NCBI RefSeq assembly: GCF_017912555.1
Contig: NZ_JAERSD010000003.1
Location: forward strand, 186,001 to 250,000
Direction of reading: 5' to 3'
DNA from: Bacillus sp. REN3
Lineage (GTDB): Bacteria; Bacillota; Bacilli; Bacillales; Cytobacillaceae
Length of the DNA: 64,000 nt
Under the pieces are notes generated by a model. It saw only the letters and a program-made list of their open reading frames with translations, had not been told where the DNA came from and made no database searches. The position numbers and the translations under genes are program-made. Shown here piece by piece: positions 1 through 14,674 of the stretch. The first letter of the stretch is position 1. Every line of letters begins with the position of its first letter.

Positions 1-2
1 CC

Positions 3-1292
<1,290 letters not shown>

Positions 1293-1301
1293 GATTCGTA
1301 G

Positions 1302-2825
<1,524 letters not shown>

Positions 2826-2833
2826 TTAGCATA

Positions 2834-2861
2834 GCGGCTGTGTCCCTTAGACGCAGCCCGG
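2834..2861 (+). other. Intercistronic hairpin, atpA-atpG
   Basis: CGGCTG and CAGCCcG arms flank a short loop in the atpA-atpG spacer. There is no following T-run, so it is not an obvious terminator. It may act in mRNA stability or in tuning subunit ratios; that role is inference. Confidence 0.35.
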
Positions 2862-2928
2862 TCTGGAAAATTCAGCTGTGCCGCCCTTTTGCCAGGGCCG
2901 CCCGGCTTGAATTTGAACGATTACTTGA

Positions 2929-3819
<891 letters not shown>

Positions 3820-3868
3820 GTCCATTCCCTTGGGGAAAGACTGAACGGATTATTTTTTATGACAATTG

Positions 3869-3894
3869 GGGATGTGGCATGTGTGCCGCATCCC
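3869..3894 (+). other. Intercistronic hairpin, atpG-atpD
   Basis: Arms GGGATGTGGCA (3869-3879) and TGCCGCATCCC (3884-3894) pair fully, with one G-U pair, around a 4-nt loop. No T-run follows within the next bases. It lies about 30 nt upstream of the atpD ribosome site. Confidence 0.5.
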
Positions 3895-3914
3895 ATCATG
3901 ATGTATATATTTGA

Positions 3915-5360
<1,446 letters not shown>

Positions 5361-5379
5361 TTACGGACCAGGAGGGTAA

Positions 5380-5790
<411 letters not shown>

Positions 5791-5801
5791 TGAGAAGACC
5801 A

Positions 5802-5833
5802 GCATCCTCCGAAAAGCGGAGGATGCTTTTTTA
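5802..5833 (+). terminator. Rho-independent terminator of the atp operon
   Basis: Arms GCATCCTCCG and CGGAGGATGC pair perfectly around an AAAAG loop, followed by TTTTTT. It starts 12 nt after the atpC stop. Confidence 0.95.
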
Positions 5834-5907
5834 TGTCAGGTTCAGTTATTGCATTTATTAGGAAGAAATAGTTTAAGATTGGCCATTCGCCGAATTGATT
5901 GGGAATA

Positions 5908-5991
5908 GCGCTCAATTAATCGCGGTGAGCGCTCAATAAAGAGGGAAACGCGCCGAATTTACCGCGATGAGCACTGAATTAATCCTGAATT
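5908..5991. repeat. Four degenerate 21-nt tandem units
   Basis: Four consecutive 21-nt units start at 5908, 5929, 5950 and 5971. The first two begin GCGCTCAA, the third GCGCCGAA and the fourth GCACTGAA, and most contain AATTAAT or a variant. The period and the CGCTCAA...ATTAA wording match the array at 45418-46231. A weaker 20-22-nt periodicity continues at about 6498-6580. There is no coding potential. Confidence 0.6.
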
Positions 5992-6089
5992 AACTGCAAG
6001 TAGCCCGAAACCAAGATGGAGAAAGTTAGAATAACTGCGGTGAGTGCTATATAGAAGGCTGTGTAAAAGCTGAATGTTGTTTTTAAAGA

Positions 6090-6466
6090 GTTGATTGGAA
6101 CGGAAGGGACTGACTCCAGCGGGATACAGCGGCAAGGTGGAGCCCCCGCAGGCGCAAAGGGCCGGGGAGATAGGGAAGCTGAAGCGCTTTGGTCAGCCCC
6201 GACAAGCGCTGGCCGACTAAGACCGCCGCGTCCTGCGGCAACGTCGGCACTAGGACGTCCTGTCCGCCGAAGGGCCTGACAGTGAAGTCGCTCTTTGACT
6301 TCATTGGCGGAGCGAAGCGACTCCGCCAGGGAGCCCTTTTTCATCAATGGTCGATAGCTATGGCTTCATTGGCAGGATCGAAGCGACTCGAGGGGCTAAG
6401 CGCTTAAGCTGGACCAGCTCCACTGACGCCCAGCGGAAAGCATGTCCCTGGAGTGGAAATTAACAC
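6090..6466. repeat. Composite intergenic repeat (two nested families)
   Basis: The outer element runs from GTTGATTGGAACGGAAGG (6090) to CCTGGAGTGGAAATTAAC (about 6448-6463) and includes CCCCGCAGGCGCAAAG. This is a Bacillus intergenic repeat known to me by sequence. Inside it, at about 6176-6412, lies a second element whose ends (GAAGCGCTTTGGTCAGCCCC and CTCGAGGGGCTAAGCGCTT) are the reverse-orientation counterpart of the element at 3-191. Short open frames across this stretch have no ribosome site or family resemblance and are not called as genes. Confidence 0.55.
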
Positions 6467-7057
6467 CAAGGTTTAATAGAGCCAAATAAAAAGGGAAAGT
6501 ACTGAATCAACCGCATAGAGTAATAATTAAAGAAGGGAAAGCCCTGAATAAAATTGCGCAGGCCCTTAATCCATGAAGAGAAGCAATATATAATGAAGAA
6601 ATATGCTGAAAAACAAAAAAAGTGGAATCATATCTAACCCCCTAATGAAAGTACTTACATAAGCATCCTTATGATGACAGAACCCCTTTTCGGCCAAAGA
6701 GAAATCCTGACCAACCTAAATTGATAGCCAATTGCACACTGATTCCGGATTCATGAAACGTACCGGTGCGAGCCCATCCAATTTCGAGGATTCAAGCAAA
6801 ATGGAATAGATTCCGAATTGTTGATAAACGTCACTGACATGCATACTGAATTCCGTTTTAATATAGGATGTAACCGATTTTTGACATAATTAAAAAGAAT
6901 GAGAATAAAAACTTAAATGGTTAGTAAACATGCAGGGGGCGAGTCTTTTTCCACCCCCTGCTGCCTGGTTCTTCCTATTATATTTTCGGATATAATTTGC
7001 GGACGGATGGCCTTTCTGAAAGGATGGCAAATCACTGCCAGATTGTACAAAGCTTTA
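6467..7057. other. Long noncoding stretch before nuo
   Basis: No gene is supported here. Weak 20-22-nt periodic sequence occupies about 6498-6580. The rest is AT-rich unique sequence. A hairpin with 8-bp arms GCAGGGGG/CCCCCTGC lies at 6932-6961, upstream of the nuo promoter, without a proper T-run after it. Confidence 0.5.
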
Positions 7058-7086
7058 TCGACACACATTTGTAACAATGGTATAAT
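7058..7086 (+). promoter_or_regulatory. Sigma-A promoter for the nuo operon
   Basis: TCGACA (7058-7063), a 17-nt spacer and a perfect TATAAT (7081-7086), 58 nt upstream of the nuoA start. This is the best vegetative promoter in the intergenic region. Confidence 0.75.
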
Positions 7087-7143
7087 TGTTATCGGTTACA
7101 AGATTAAAAAGTATGAAAATTTTACAACATTGGAGGGATGGGC

Positions 7144-7521
7144 ATGGAGCAGCTGAATTTATATCAAAATAACTATTTGATCGTTTTTGTGTTCCTATGT
7201 CTCGGGGTATTGCTGCCAATCGTGGCTTTGTTCGCAGCGAAGCTTCTTCGGCCGAAATACAAGGCGGACGAGCGCAAATACACCACCTATGAGAGCGGAA
7301 TGGAGCCATTCAGTGACGCACGGGTTCAATTCAACGTCCGTTATTACGTTTTCGCCCTTATGTTCGTTATTTTTGATGTTGAAACAGTGTTTTTGTATCC
7401 ATGGGCAGTTGCCTATGACAATTTGGGAATCTTCGCGCTGATTGAAATGTTTATCTTTGTCGTGATGCTTCTCATCGGACTCATCTACGCATGGAAAAAG
7501 AAGGTGCTAAAATGGACTTGA
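7144..7521 (+). CDS. nuoA: NADH-quinone oxidoreductase subunit A
   Basis: Membrane subunit A (ND3 family) of complex I, 125 residues. The ATG at 7144 was chosen because GGAGG (7132-7136) is 7 nt away; the ATG at 7138 overlaps that site. Three membrane helices are visible. The conserved loop [20 protein letters not shown] and the [13 protein letters not shown] motif of the family are present; the ND3 loop takes part in quinone-site coupling. It is the first gene of an eleven-gene operon and overlaps nuoB by 10 nt. Confidence 0.96.
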   Translation: MEQLNLYQNNYLIVFVFLCLGVLLPIVALFAAKLLRPKYKADERKYTTYESGMEPFSDARVQFNVRYYVFALMFVIFDVETVFLYPWAVAYDNLGIFALIEMFIFVVMLLIGLIYAWKKKVLKWT

Positions 7522-8024
7522 AATTGGAAGATATCACACCTGAGGAAATGGCAGAACTCCAAAGGAATGTTTTTGTCACAACCCTTGAACAGGTGAAAGG
7601 ATGGGCCCGCAGCAACTCTCTGTGGCCAATGACATTCGGTCTTGCCTGCTGTGCGATTGAAATGATGGCGTCCAGCTCCGCGCACTATGACCTCGACCGT
7701 TTCGGGACATTCTACCGGAACTCGCCGCGTCAATCCGATGTCATGATCGTTTCAGGAACTGTGACGAAAAAAATGGCGCCAACGGTCCGCAGACTTTATG
7801 ACCAGCTTGCAGAGCCGAAATGGGTGATCGCTATGGGCTCGTGTGCGACAGCGGGAGGCCCATACATCAATTCTTATTCAGTGGTTAAGGGAGTCGACCA
7901 GATTGTGCCTGTCGATGTATACATTCCTGGATGCCCGCCTAATCCAGCAGCACTAATTTACGGGATTAATAAATTAAAAGAGAAGATCCGTTATGAGGCG
8001 AAAACCGGGAAGAAGGTGATCTAA
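7512..8024 (+). CDS. nuoB: NADH-quinone oxidoreductase subunit B
   Basis: Peripheral-arm subunit B (PSST), 170 residues, which carries the terminal 4Fe-4S cluster N2 next to quinone. The tandem cysteines in [11 protein letters not shown] (residues 46-47), the third in GSCATAGG and the fourth in IPGCPPNP supply the ligands. The ATG at 7512 lies inside the nuoA 3' end, preceded by AAGGTG at 7501-7506. An upstream in-frame ATG at 7491 would add a sequence not typical of the family. Confidence 0.96.
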   Translation: MDLKLEDITPEEMAELQRNVFVTTLEQVKGWARSNSLWPMTFGLACCAIEMMASSSAHYDLDRFGTFYRNSPRQSDVMIVSGTVTKKMAPTVRRLYDQLAEPKWVIAMGSCATAGGPYINSYSVVKGVDQIVPVDVYIPGCPPNPAALIYGINKLKEKIRYEAKTGKKVI

Positions 8025-8027
8025 CCG

Positions 8028-9236
8028 ATGAGCGGGGAAAAGGATTTAGAGCAAATAAAGAGAGAAGCAGCGGAAAAGGCTAAGGAGCTGGCAAAACAGC
8101 GCCTTGCTGCAAAGCAAACGGGAGAAGGAACAGACCAGAAACCGAACCGGGAAACATCCGCTGAAACGCAAGTGAAAGCGGAATCTGCAGGAGGCGAAGA
8201 CGCCGACCTCGCGAAAAAGAAGGCAGCTGCAGCCGCAAAGGCGAAAGCGGCGGCACTGGCAAAGATGAAAGCGTCAGGCCAGGCAGAGGAAACGGCTGAA
8301 ACGCCAGCAGGTGAAGAAGACGCCGACCTTGCGAAAAAGAAGGCAGCCGCAAAGGCGAAAGCGGCGGCACTGGCAAAGATGAAAGCATCAGGCCAGGCAG
8401 AGGAAACGGCCGAAGCGCCAGCAGGTGAAGAAGACGCCGACCTTGCGAAAAAGAAGGCAGCTGCAGTAGCAAAGGCAAAAGCAGCCGCAGCCGCGAAATT
8501 GAAAGCGAAAGGCCAGGAAGGTTCCGAAGCATCAGCAGGTGATGATGACCTCGCGAAGAAGAAATCAGCCGCAGTAGCAAAAGCGAAGGCGGCAGCAGCT
8601 GCGAAAGCGAAAGCAGCGGCCCAGGGCGGCGCTTCAGCGGATGATGAAAAAGCAAAAGCGATTGCAGCCGCAAAAGCAAAAGCCGCGGCAGCCGCGAAGG
8701 CAAAAGCAGCCGCCGGTGGAAAAGCCGCAGCTGCAGAACCCGCGGAGGAGAAGAAACCATCACCGAACCAGCCTTATCTCGATAAATATGTGAAAGTCAT
8801 TACAGATAACCTTGGCGATGTCCTTGAGGATGCCTATATCAATCCTTTATCGAAGGACGTACCTACATTAGTAGCAAAGAAGGAATCATACCACCGCATT
8901 GCGGCATTCCTGAAATACAATGAACTTCTCGGATTTGATTATCTTTCAGAGCTTCACGGCACAGATTTCCAGACACATATGGAAGTTTATGTGCATTTGT
9001 ACTCATACAAGAACAGACAATCCGTTGCCTTGAAGGTCAAGCTTGACCGCGACAATCCTGTCATCGAATCGGTACAGCCGCTTTGGGCAGGTGCGGATTG
9101 GCCTGAATGCGAGACATACGACCTGCTCGGGATCAAATTCGAAGGCCATCCTGACCTCCATCGCATCATGCTAGGTGAAGACTGGGTCGGCCATCCGCTG
9201 AGAAAAGATTATGAACCGTATGATGTGGAGGTGTAG
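8028..9236 (+). CDS. nuoC: NADH-quinone oxidoreductase subunit C with Ala/Lys-rich N-terminal extension
   Basis: 402 residues. The conserved 30-kDa/NuoC domain occupies only about residues 248-402 (from PYLDKYVKVITDNLGDVLED to the C-terminal GHPLRKDYEPYDVEV). The first ~245 residues are a low-complexity, highly charged repeat: about four units begin DADLAKKK or DDLAKKK, followed by AAAAKAKAAALAKMKA-like helix sequence and Glu-rich linkers (GQAEETAE). Ala/Lys-rich extensions of NuoC occur in other Bacillaceae as far as I recall; their function is not established. The extension is predicted helical and soluble, in the cytoplasm. The gene starts 3 nt after nuoB and 3 nt separate it from nuoD. 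The repeats could vary in number between strains. Confidence 0.92.
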   Translation: MSGEKDLEQIKREAAEKAKELAKQRLAAKQTGEGTDQKPNRETSAETQVKAESAGGEDADLAKKKAAAAAKAKAAALAKMKASGQAEETAETPAGEEDADLAKKKAAAKAKAAALAKMKASGQAEETAEAPAGEEDADLAKKKAAAVAKAKAAAAAKLKAKGQEGSEASAGDDDLAKKKSAAVAKAKAAAAAKAKAAAQGGASADDEKAKAIAAAKAKAAAAAKAKAAAGGKAAAAEPAEEKKPSPNQPYLDKYVKVITDNLGDVLEDAYINPLSKDVPTLVAKKESYHRIAAFLKYNELLGFDYLSELHGTDFQTHMEVYVHLYSYKNRQSVALKVKLDRDNPVIESVQPLWAGADWPECETYDLLGIKFEGHPDLHRIMLGEDWVGHPLRKDYEPYDVEV

Positions 9237-9239
9237 CCC

Positions 9240-10340
9240 GTGATACGCACAGAAGAAATGCTCTTGAACGTTGGTCCGCAGCACCCTAGTACGCACGGTG
9301 TATTCCGCCTCGTCCTGAAAATCGATGGGGAAGTCATCGTTGAAGCAAAACCTGTAATCGGTTATTTGCATCGCGGGACTGAAAAAATCGCCGAAAATCT
9401 TCAATATACCCAGATCATCCCTTATACAGACCGGTTGGATTATGTATCAGCGATGACCAATAACTATGTCATCGTCCATGCTGTGGAAACGATGATGGGA
9501 ATCGAAATTCCGGAACGCGCAGAATACCTAAGGGTGCTGGCGATGGAACTGAACAGGGTTGCGAGCCACCTGCTGTGGTGGGGAACATTCATCCTGGATT
9601 TCGGCGCCACCAGCCCATTGCTTTACGCATTCCGCGACCGCGAAATGATCCTGAACCTGCTGAATGAACTGTCCGGTGCCCGCCTGACGTTCAACTATAT
9701 GCGCGTTGGCGGCGTCAAATGGGATGCCCCTGAAGGCTGGCTTGAAAAGGTTTCTGACTTTGTCACTTACTTAAGGGGACAAATCAAGGGCTACCACCAG
9801 CTTGTATCCGGAAATGAAATATTCCTTAACAGGACAAAAGGCATCGGCAAATACACGAAGGAAGATGCCATCAATTATTCATTAAGCGGCCCAAACCTTC
9901 GCAGCACTGGCGTTAAGTGGGATCTGCGCAAGGATGAGCCATATTCGATCTATGACCGCTTTGACTTCGATATCGTCACCCGGGAAGAGGGCGACGTGCT
10001 GGCCCGCTATTATTGCAGGCTCGGGGAAATCGAAGAATCGCTGAAAATCATTGAACAGGCTGTGGAACAATTCCCGAAAGAGGGAGAAATCATGGCCAAG
10101 GTTCCGAAAATAATCAAGGCCCCAAAAGGAGAAGCATTTGTCCGGATCGAAGGGTCCAGAGGCGAAATTGGCTGTTACATATCAAGCGATGGAAAAAAAG
10201 AACCTTATCGCCTCAAGTTCCGGAGACCGTCCTTCTACAACCTGCAAATCCTTCCTAAGCTTCTGGAAGGCCAGAACATCTCGAACCTGATCGCGATTTT
10301 AGGAGCGGTGGATATCGTTCTTGGGGAGGTAGACGGATAA
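9240..10340 (+). CDS. nuoD: NADH-quinone oxidoreductase subunit D
   Basis: 49-kDa quinone-binding subunit D, 366 residues with a GTG start 3 nt after nuoC. The N-terminal signature NVGPQHPSTHGVFRLVLKID includes the quinone-site HPSTHG. GYLHRGTEKIAE, MELNRVASHLLWWGTF and the C-terminal ILGAVDIVLGEVDG (cluster-proximal end) are also conserved. It shares one nucleotide with nuoH (TAATG), so coupling is expected. Confidence 0.96.
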   Translation: MIRTEEMLLNVGPQHPSTHGVFRLVLKIDGEVIVEAKPVIGYLHRGTEKIAENLQYTQIIPYTDRLDYVSAMTNNYVIVHAVETMMGIEIPERAEYLRVLAMELNRVASHLLWWGTFILDFGATSPLLYAFRDREMILNLLNELSGARLTFNYMRVGGVKWDAPEGWLEKVSDFVTYLRGQIKGYHQLVSGNEIFLNRTKGIGKYTKEDAINYSLSGPNLRSTGVKWDLRKDEPYSIYDRFDFDIVTREEGDVLARYYCRLGEIEESLKIIEQAVEQFPKEGEIMAKVPKIIKAPKGEAFVRIEGSRGEIGCYISSDGKKEPYRLKFRRPSFYNLQILPKLLEGQNISNLIAILGAVDIVLGEVDG

Positions 10341-11350
10341 TGGTTGATAAACTACTTGGTTCAAGCCCTGGAATAGTCAACTTCGGGATTTTCTTTGGCC
10401 TTGCGGTCCTCCTGCTGTTTGTGATCCTTGGTTTTGTCACAATGGCCATCCTTGCCGAACGTAAGGTGCTTGGTTTCATGCAGGGCCGTTATGGGCCAAA
10501 CTATGTCGGCGGGAAATGGGGGCTGCTTCAATCCGTTGCCGACGTCCTGAAGCTTTTGGTGAAAGAAGACTTGATCCCGAAAGCGGCTGACAGGCCGTTA
10601 TTCATTATCGCTCCTGTCATCGCGTTTGCCCCATCCTTCACGGTCATGGCAACGATCCCGCTGACAGACCGGCTGCAATTTGCTGACCTGAATATCGGCA
10701 TCCTGTATTATGTTGCGATTTCCGGCCTGACAATCATCGGGATGCTGATGGCAGGATGGGCATCAAACAATAAATATTCATTGCTAGGCGGCATGCGTGC
10801 CGCAGCACAGATGATTTCCTATGAAATACCGCTTGTCATGAGTGTGCTTGGCGTCATCTTGCTTTCTGGCAGCCTTAACTTGAATCAAATTGTCGAAACG
10901 CAGAGCAATCATGGCTGGTTCATCCTATGGCAGCCGATTGCGTTCATTGTCTTTTTCATTGCGGCAACAGCTGAGCTGAACAGGGTGCCATTCGACCTTG
11001 CAGAAGCCGAGAACGAACTTGTCGCTGGCTTCCATACAGAGTATTCCGGCTTCCGCTGGGCGATGTTCATGCTTGCCGAATATGTCTATATGTTCGCGAT
11101 GGCTGCTTTGATTACCCTTATCTTCCTTGGGGGCTGGCTTCCGCTGCCATTCCTGGAATTCATCCCGGGAGCTGTCTGGTTCTCGCTGAAATTCAGCCTG
11201 GTCGTGTTCATCCTCATCTGGTTCCGGGCGACATTCCCGAGGATCCGTGCTGACCAGCTGATGGAGTTTGCCTGGAAGGTACTGCTGCCAATCGCGCTTG
11301 CGAACATTTTCCTGACTGCGCTGATCAAGGAATTTTTGAATGTCTTCTAA
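10340..11350 (+). CDS. nuoH: NADH-quinone oxidoreductase subunit H
   Basis: Membrane subunit H (ND1), 336 residues with eight or so membrane helices, which links the quinone cavity to the proton-pumping arm. Family motifs include AERKVLGFMQGRYGPNYVG near residues 38-55 and ELNRVPFDLAEAENELVAGF (residues 213-232), followed by GFRWAMFMLAEY. A 67-nt spacer with a small hairpin separates it from nuoI. Confidence 0.96.
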   Translation: MVDKLLGSSPGIVNFGIFFGLAVLLLFVILGFVTMAILAERKVLGFMQGRYGPNYVGGKWGLLQSVADVLKLLVKEDLIPKAADRPLFIIAPVIAFAPSFTVMATIPLTDRLQFADLNIGILYYVAISGLTIIGMLMAGWASNNKYSLLGGMRAAAQMISYEIPLVMSVLGVILLSGSLNLNQIVETQSNHGWFILWQPIAFIVFFIAATAELNRVPFDLAEAENELVAGFHTEYSGFRWAMFMLAEYVYMFAMAALITLIFLGGWLPLPFLEFIPGAVWFSLKFSLVVFILIWFRATFPRIRADQLMEFAWKVLLPIALANIFLTALIKEFLNVF

Positions 11351-11417
11351 AATAGCAAAGGAATCCGCAGCGCTGTGAGACGCGCTCGAGATTCCCGCGA
11401 TAAAAGGGGTGAAAAAC

Positions 11418-11837
11418 GTGCTTGGATGGACAAAAGGATTAGCTTATACCCTTAAACAAATGAGCCGCGAAAAGCTCACATATGATTATCCGAACGAATC
11501 GATCCCGCTTCCTGACCGATTCCGGGGAATCCAGAAGTTCTATCCGGAAAAATGCATCGTCTGCAATCAGTGCGCGAACATTTGCCCGACAAACTGCATT
11601 AATTTGACAGGCAAAAAGCATCCGGATCCAACTAAGAAAGGCAAAATCATTGATACGTATGATATCAATTTCGAACTTTGTATCCTCTGTGACCTTTGCA
11701 CAGAAGTTTGCCCGACTGAAGCGATTATCATGACGAACAACTTCGAGCTTGCTGAGTACAGTCGGGATGAACTGTTCAAGAACCTGGAATGGCTTGATGA
11801 AAATGACGAGAATATACGGAAGGTGAATAAAGCATGA
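11418..11837 (+). CDS. nuoI: NADH-quinone oxidoreductase subunit I
   Basis: Ferredoxin-like subunit I (TYKY), 139 residues, with two 4Fe-4S motifs: CIVCNQCANICPTNC and CILCDLCTEVCPTEA. The GTG at 11418 is preferred over the GTG at 11409 because AAGGGGTGA (11404-11412) would otherwise overlap the start. It carries electrons towards cluster N2 in NuoB. It overlaps nuoJ by 4 nt (ATGA). Confidence 0.95.
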   Translation: MLGWTKGLAYTLKQMSREKLTYDYPNESIPLPDRFRGIQKFYPEKCIVCNQCANICPTNCINLTGKKHPDPTKKGKIIDTYDINFELCILCDLCTEVCPTEAIIMTNNFELAEYSRDELFKNLEWLDENDENIRKVNKA

Positions 11838-12361
11838 CGTTAACAGGTGAATTTCTTGCGTTTATGTCACTTGCTTTAGTGGCGGTAATCGGCGGCGTGC
11901 TTTTATTGAACCTGAACAAGGTCATCCACATGGTCGTTGCACTCGTCTTTACATTCGTCAGTATCGCAGGTATCTATGTATTGCTGGCCGCTGAATTCGT
12001 GGCTGTTGTCCAAGTATTGATTTATTCCGGCGCAATCACGATCATCATGCTGTTCGGAATCATGCTTACCAGGCACAGCGAAGAATCAGAGTCGGAATCG
12101 AAAACAGGAACCTGGCGCAGGCTTCTGCTGTTCCTCGGTGTATTGGGCTTTGGCGCTTCCGTGTATTTGGGCATTTATGACCTTGATTTCGAGGCTGTGC
12201 CGAATGCGCTGCATGAAAACAATACAGGACAGATTGGTGTAGCTCTATACTCGCACTATATCATTCCATTCGAGCTGATTTCCGTTGTCCTGCTAGTTTC
12301 CCTGATTGGCGCCATCGTGCTTGCGCGCAAGGATGAAGAGAAGGAGGGGGACAAGGAATGA
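11834..12361 (+). CDS. nuoJ: NADH-quinone oxidoreductase subunit J
   Basis: Membrane subunit J (ND6), 175 residues with five predicted membrane helices. The [18 protein letters not shown] segment is the family's conserved third helix, which contains a pi-bulge in known structures. The C-terminal tail is charged ([11 protein letters not shown]). It overlaps both nuoI and nuoK by ATGA. Confidence 0.95.
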   Translation: MTLTGEFLAFMSLALVAVIGGVLLLNLNKVIHMVVALVFTFVSIAGIYVLLAAEFVAVVQVLIYSGAITIIMLFGIMLTRHSEESESESKTGTWRRLLLFLGVLGFGASVYLGIYDLDFEAVPNALHENNTGQIGVALYSHYIIPFELISVVLLVSLIGAIVLARKDEEKEGDKE

Positions 12362-12672
12362 GCTCAGTTCCAGTTTCGGCCTATCTTGCCCTGGCTCTGA
12401 TCCTATTTTGCATAGGGCTTTATGGTGCCTTGACAAAGAAAAATACCATCATCGTCCTGATTTCGATTGAGTTGATGCTGAATGCCGTCAATATCAATCT
12501 GGTGACCTTCAGCAAATATGGAATGAACCCATCGATCACTGGCCAGGTGTTTGCGATCTTTACCATCGCGATTGCCGCGGCAGAAGCCGCAATCGGGCTT
12601 GCTATCCTGTTCGCCCTTTACCGCAATCGCAAGACGGTCAATATCGAGGAAATCAACCAATTGAAAAATTAA
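12358..12672 (+). CDS. nuoK: NADH-quinone oxidoreductase subunit K
   Basis: Membrane subunit K (ND4L), 104 residues with three helices. Conserved membrane glutamates occur in [12 protein letters not shown] and [15 protein letters not shown], part of the central proton path. The start overlaps the nuoJ stop. A 139-nt spacer with two small dyads (CCCGCA/TGCGGG and an ACGCGT pair) precedes nuoL. Confidence 0.95.
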   Translation: MSSVPVSAYLALALILFCIGLYGALTKKNTIIVLISIELMLNAVNINLVTFSKYGMNPSITGQVFAIFTIAIAAAEAAIGLAILFALYRNRKTVNIEEINQLKN

Positions 12673-12811
12673 CTTACCGATCCAGCAGCATATACTGTTG
12701 GAAAAGTATAGAGAAATCTTGTAGCTGGACTGCCCCGCACCATGCGGGCCTCAATCTGACGCGTGTATAAAGGAAGATCATACGCGTTCAAAAAAGGGGA
12801 TTGTGATATTA

Positions 12812-14674
12812 ATGGAGAATGCTTGGCTCATTCCGCTGTTCCCGCTTGTATCCTTCCTATTCCTTCTTCTGTTCGGGAAAAGGCTGAAAGAAGCAAGTGC
12901 ACTTGTCGGCATCCTGCTGACACTTGCCTCGCTTGTATACTCCATCCTTGTGCTGTTCGAGCGCTTGACGGAGGCTACCTATAAAGCTGAAACCGTATGG
13001 CTGGAAATAGGGGATTTACAACTGACTGCGGGCTTTGAAGTAAACCAATTAAACGCATTGATGCTGGTAATCGTATCCCTTGTCAGCTTCCTTGTACATA
13101 CCTATTCAAAAGGATATATGCACGGTGACGAACGGTTCCCGGTTTTCTATGCTTATCTAGGACTCTTTACATTTGCGATGCTCGGACTTGTCATCTCGCC
13201 GAACCTTTTGCAGACTTATATTTTCTGGGAATTGGTCGGTGTCGGCTCTTTCTTGCTGATCGGTTTCTATTTTTACAAAGAAAGTGCCAAAAAGGCTGCC
13301 AAAAAAGCTTTCATTATGACCAGGATCGGGGATGTCGGACTGCTGATCGGCATGATCTTATTATTCTGGCAAACAGGCAGCTTCGAATACGATGAAATTT
13401 TTGCAGCTGTAGAAGAGGGAGCTGTTTCAGGCACGATGATCACGTTGACTGCCATCCTGATTTTCATCGGGGCAGTCGGCAAGTCGGGTCAATTCCCGCT
13501 CCATACATGGCTTCCTGACGCAATGGAAGGCCCAACGCCTGTATCCGCGTTAATCCACGCGGCAACGATGGTTGCGGCCGGTGTATACCTCGTCGCATCC
13601 CTGTTCCCGCTTTTCAATGCAAGCGAAACAGCGATGCTGACAGTAGCCATCATCGGCGCCTTCACCGCAATCTTTGCAGCGTCGATTGGCCTTGTCCAGA
13701 CTGACATCAAGCGTGTCCTGGCATATTCGACGGTCAGTCAGCTTGGCTATATGATGCTGGCACTTGGATCTGCCGGTTATGTTGCCGGAGTATTCCATTT
13801 GATGACACATGCTTTCTTCAAAGCCCTGCTGTTCCTTGCTGCAGGTAGCGTCATCCATGCGGTACATACTCAGGATATCGAAAAGATGGGCGGGCTCTGG
13901 AAAAAGCTTACGTTCACTGGTCCGCTGTTCCTGATCGGGACATTGGCGATCAGCGGCGTACCATTGTTTTCCGGGTTTTTCAGTAAAGATGAAATCTTGA
14001 TTGCTGCCTGGGCAAATGGGAACATTGCCTTGTTCTGGCTGGCTGTCATCGCGGCGTTCTTCACTGCTTTCTATATGTTCCGATTGTTCTTCATGGTGTT
14101 CACTGGCGAAGCGCGCAGCGACATGAAGAATGTCCATGAATCACCTTCCGTGATGACGCTGCCGATGGCCGTGCTGGCTATCCTGGCAGTAGTAGCGGGC
14201 TATGTGAATACACCTTGGTTCGGAACGTATCTTGGCGATTGGCTGACAAAAGGCAACGAGGCACTTGGCCATGGGCACATCGAAGGCCCTGCCTGGATCA
14301 TGATTGTGGCCACAGCCGTTTCCTTGCTGGGCATCCTGCTTGCGTGGATGATGTATGGCAAGAAATCATTGTCACGTGACTGGCTTAGCAGCAGGCTGCC
14401 AATCACTTACAGCGTCGTTAAGAACAAATACTATATTGACGAAATCTATAACCAGACTTTTGTATACGGAGCAAAAGCTGTCAGCTTCTTCCTTCGCTTC
14501 ATCGAGGTTTTCCTTGTCGAAGGCCTGCTCAAGCTGACAACCGCCTCCGTCCAGGCTCTTGGTAAAACGGGCGCGAAAATCCAAAGCGGCCAGGTACAGA
14601 CATATGGCATGATCGCCTTTGTCGGCTTGGCAGTCCTAATGGTCATCTTTGCGTTAACAGGGGGGTATCTATAA
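12812..14674 (+). CDS. nuoL: NADH-quinone oxidoreductase subunit L
   Basis: Antiporter-like proton-pumping subunit L (ND5), 620 residues from the ATG at 12812. A GTG at 12803 is a possible alternative but sits very close to AAGGGGA (12794-12800). It has about 16 membrane helices. Conserved are ELVGVGSFLLIGFY (the functional Glu), the Lys in GKSGQFPLHTWLPDAMEGPT and the long lateral helix near the C-terminus. It overlaps nuoM by 1 nt. Confidence 0.95.
   Translation: MENAWLIPLFPLVSFLFLLLFGKRLKEASALVGILLTLASLVYSILVLFERLTEATYKAETVWLEIGDLQLTAGFEVNQLNALMLVIVSLVSFLVHTYSKGYMHGDERFPVFYAYLGLFTFAMLGLVISPNLLQTYIFWELVGVGSFLLIGFYFYKESAKKAAKKAFIMTRIGDVGLLIGMILLFWQTGSFEYDEIFAAVEEGAVSGTMITLTAILIFIGAVGKSGQFPLHTWLPDAMEGPTPVSALIHAATMVAAGVYLVASLFPLFNASETAMLTVAIIGAFTAIFAASIGLVQTDIKRVLAYSTVSQLGYMMLALGSAGYVAGVFHLMTHAFFKALLFLAAGSVIHAVHTQDIEKMGGLWKKLTFTGPLFLIGTLAISGVPLFSGFFSKDEILIAAWANGNIALFWLAVIAAFFTAFYMFRLFFMVFTGEARSDMKNVHESPSVMTLPMAVLAILAVVAGYVNTPWFGTYLGDWLTKGNEALGHGHIEGPAWIMIVATAVSLLGILLAWMMYGKKSLSRDWLSSRLPITYSVVKNKYYIDEIYNQTFVYGAKAVSFFLRFIEVFLVEGLLKLTTASVQALGKTGAKIQSGQVQTYGMIAFVGLAVLMVIFALTGGYL

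Noticed and set aside
5979-6407. Small proteins in the intergenic region after atpC
   Set aside because: The frames coincide with dispersed repeats, have no ribosome site and no homologous character.
8080-8763. 227-residue Leu-rich minus-strand frame opposite nuoC
   Set aside because: A shadow of the Ala/Lys repeat; the plus-strand frame is continuous with conserved NuoC.
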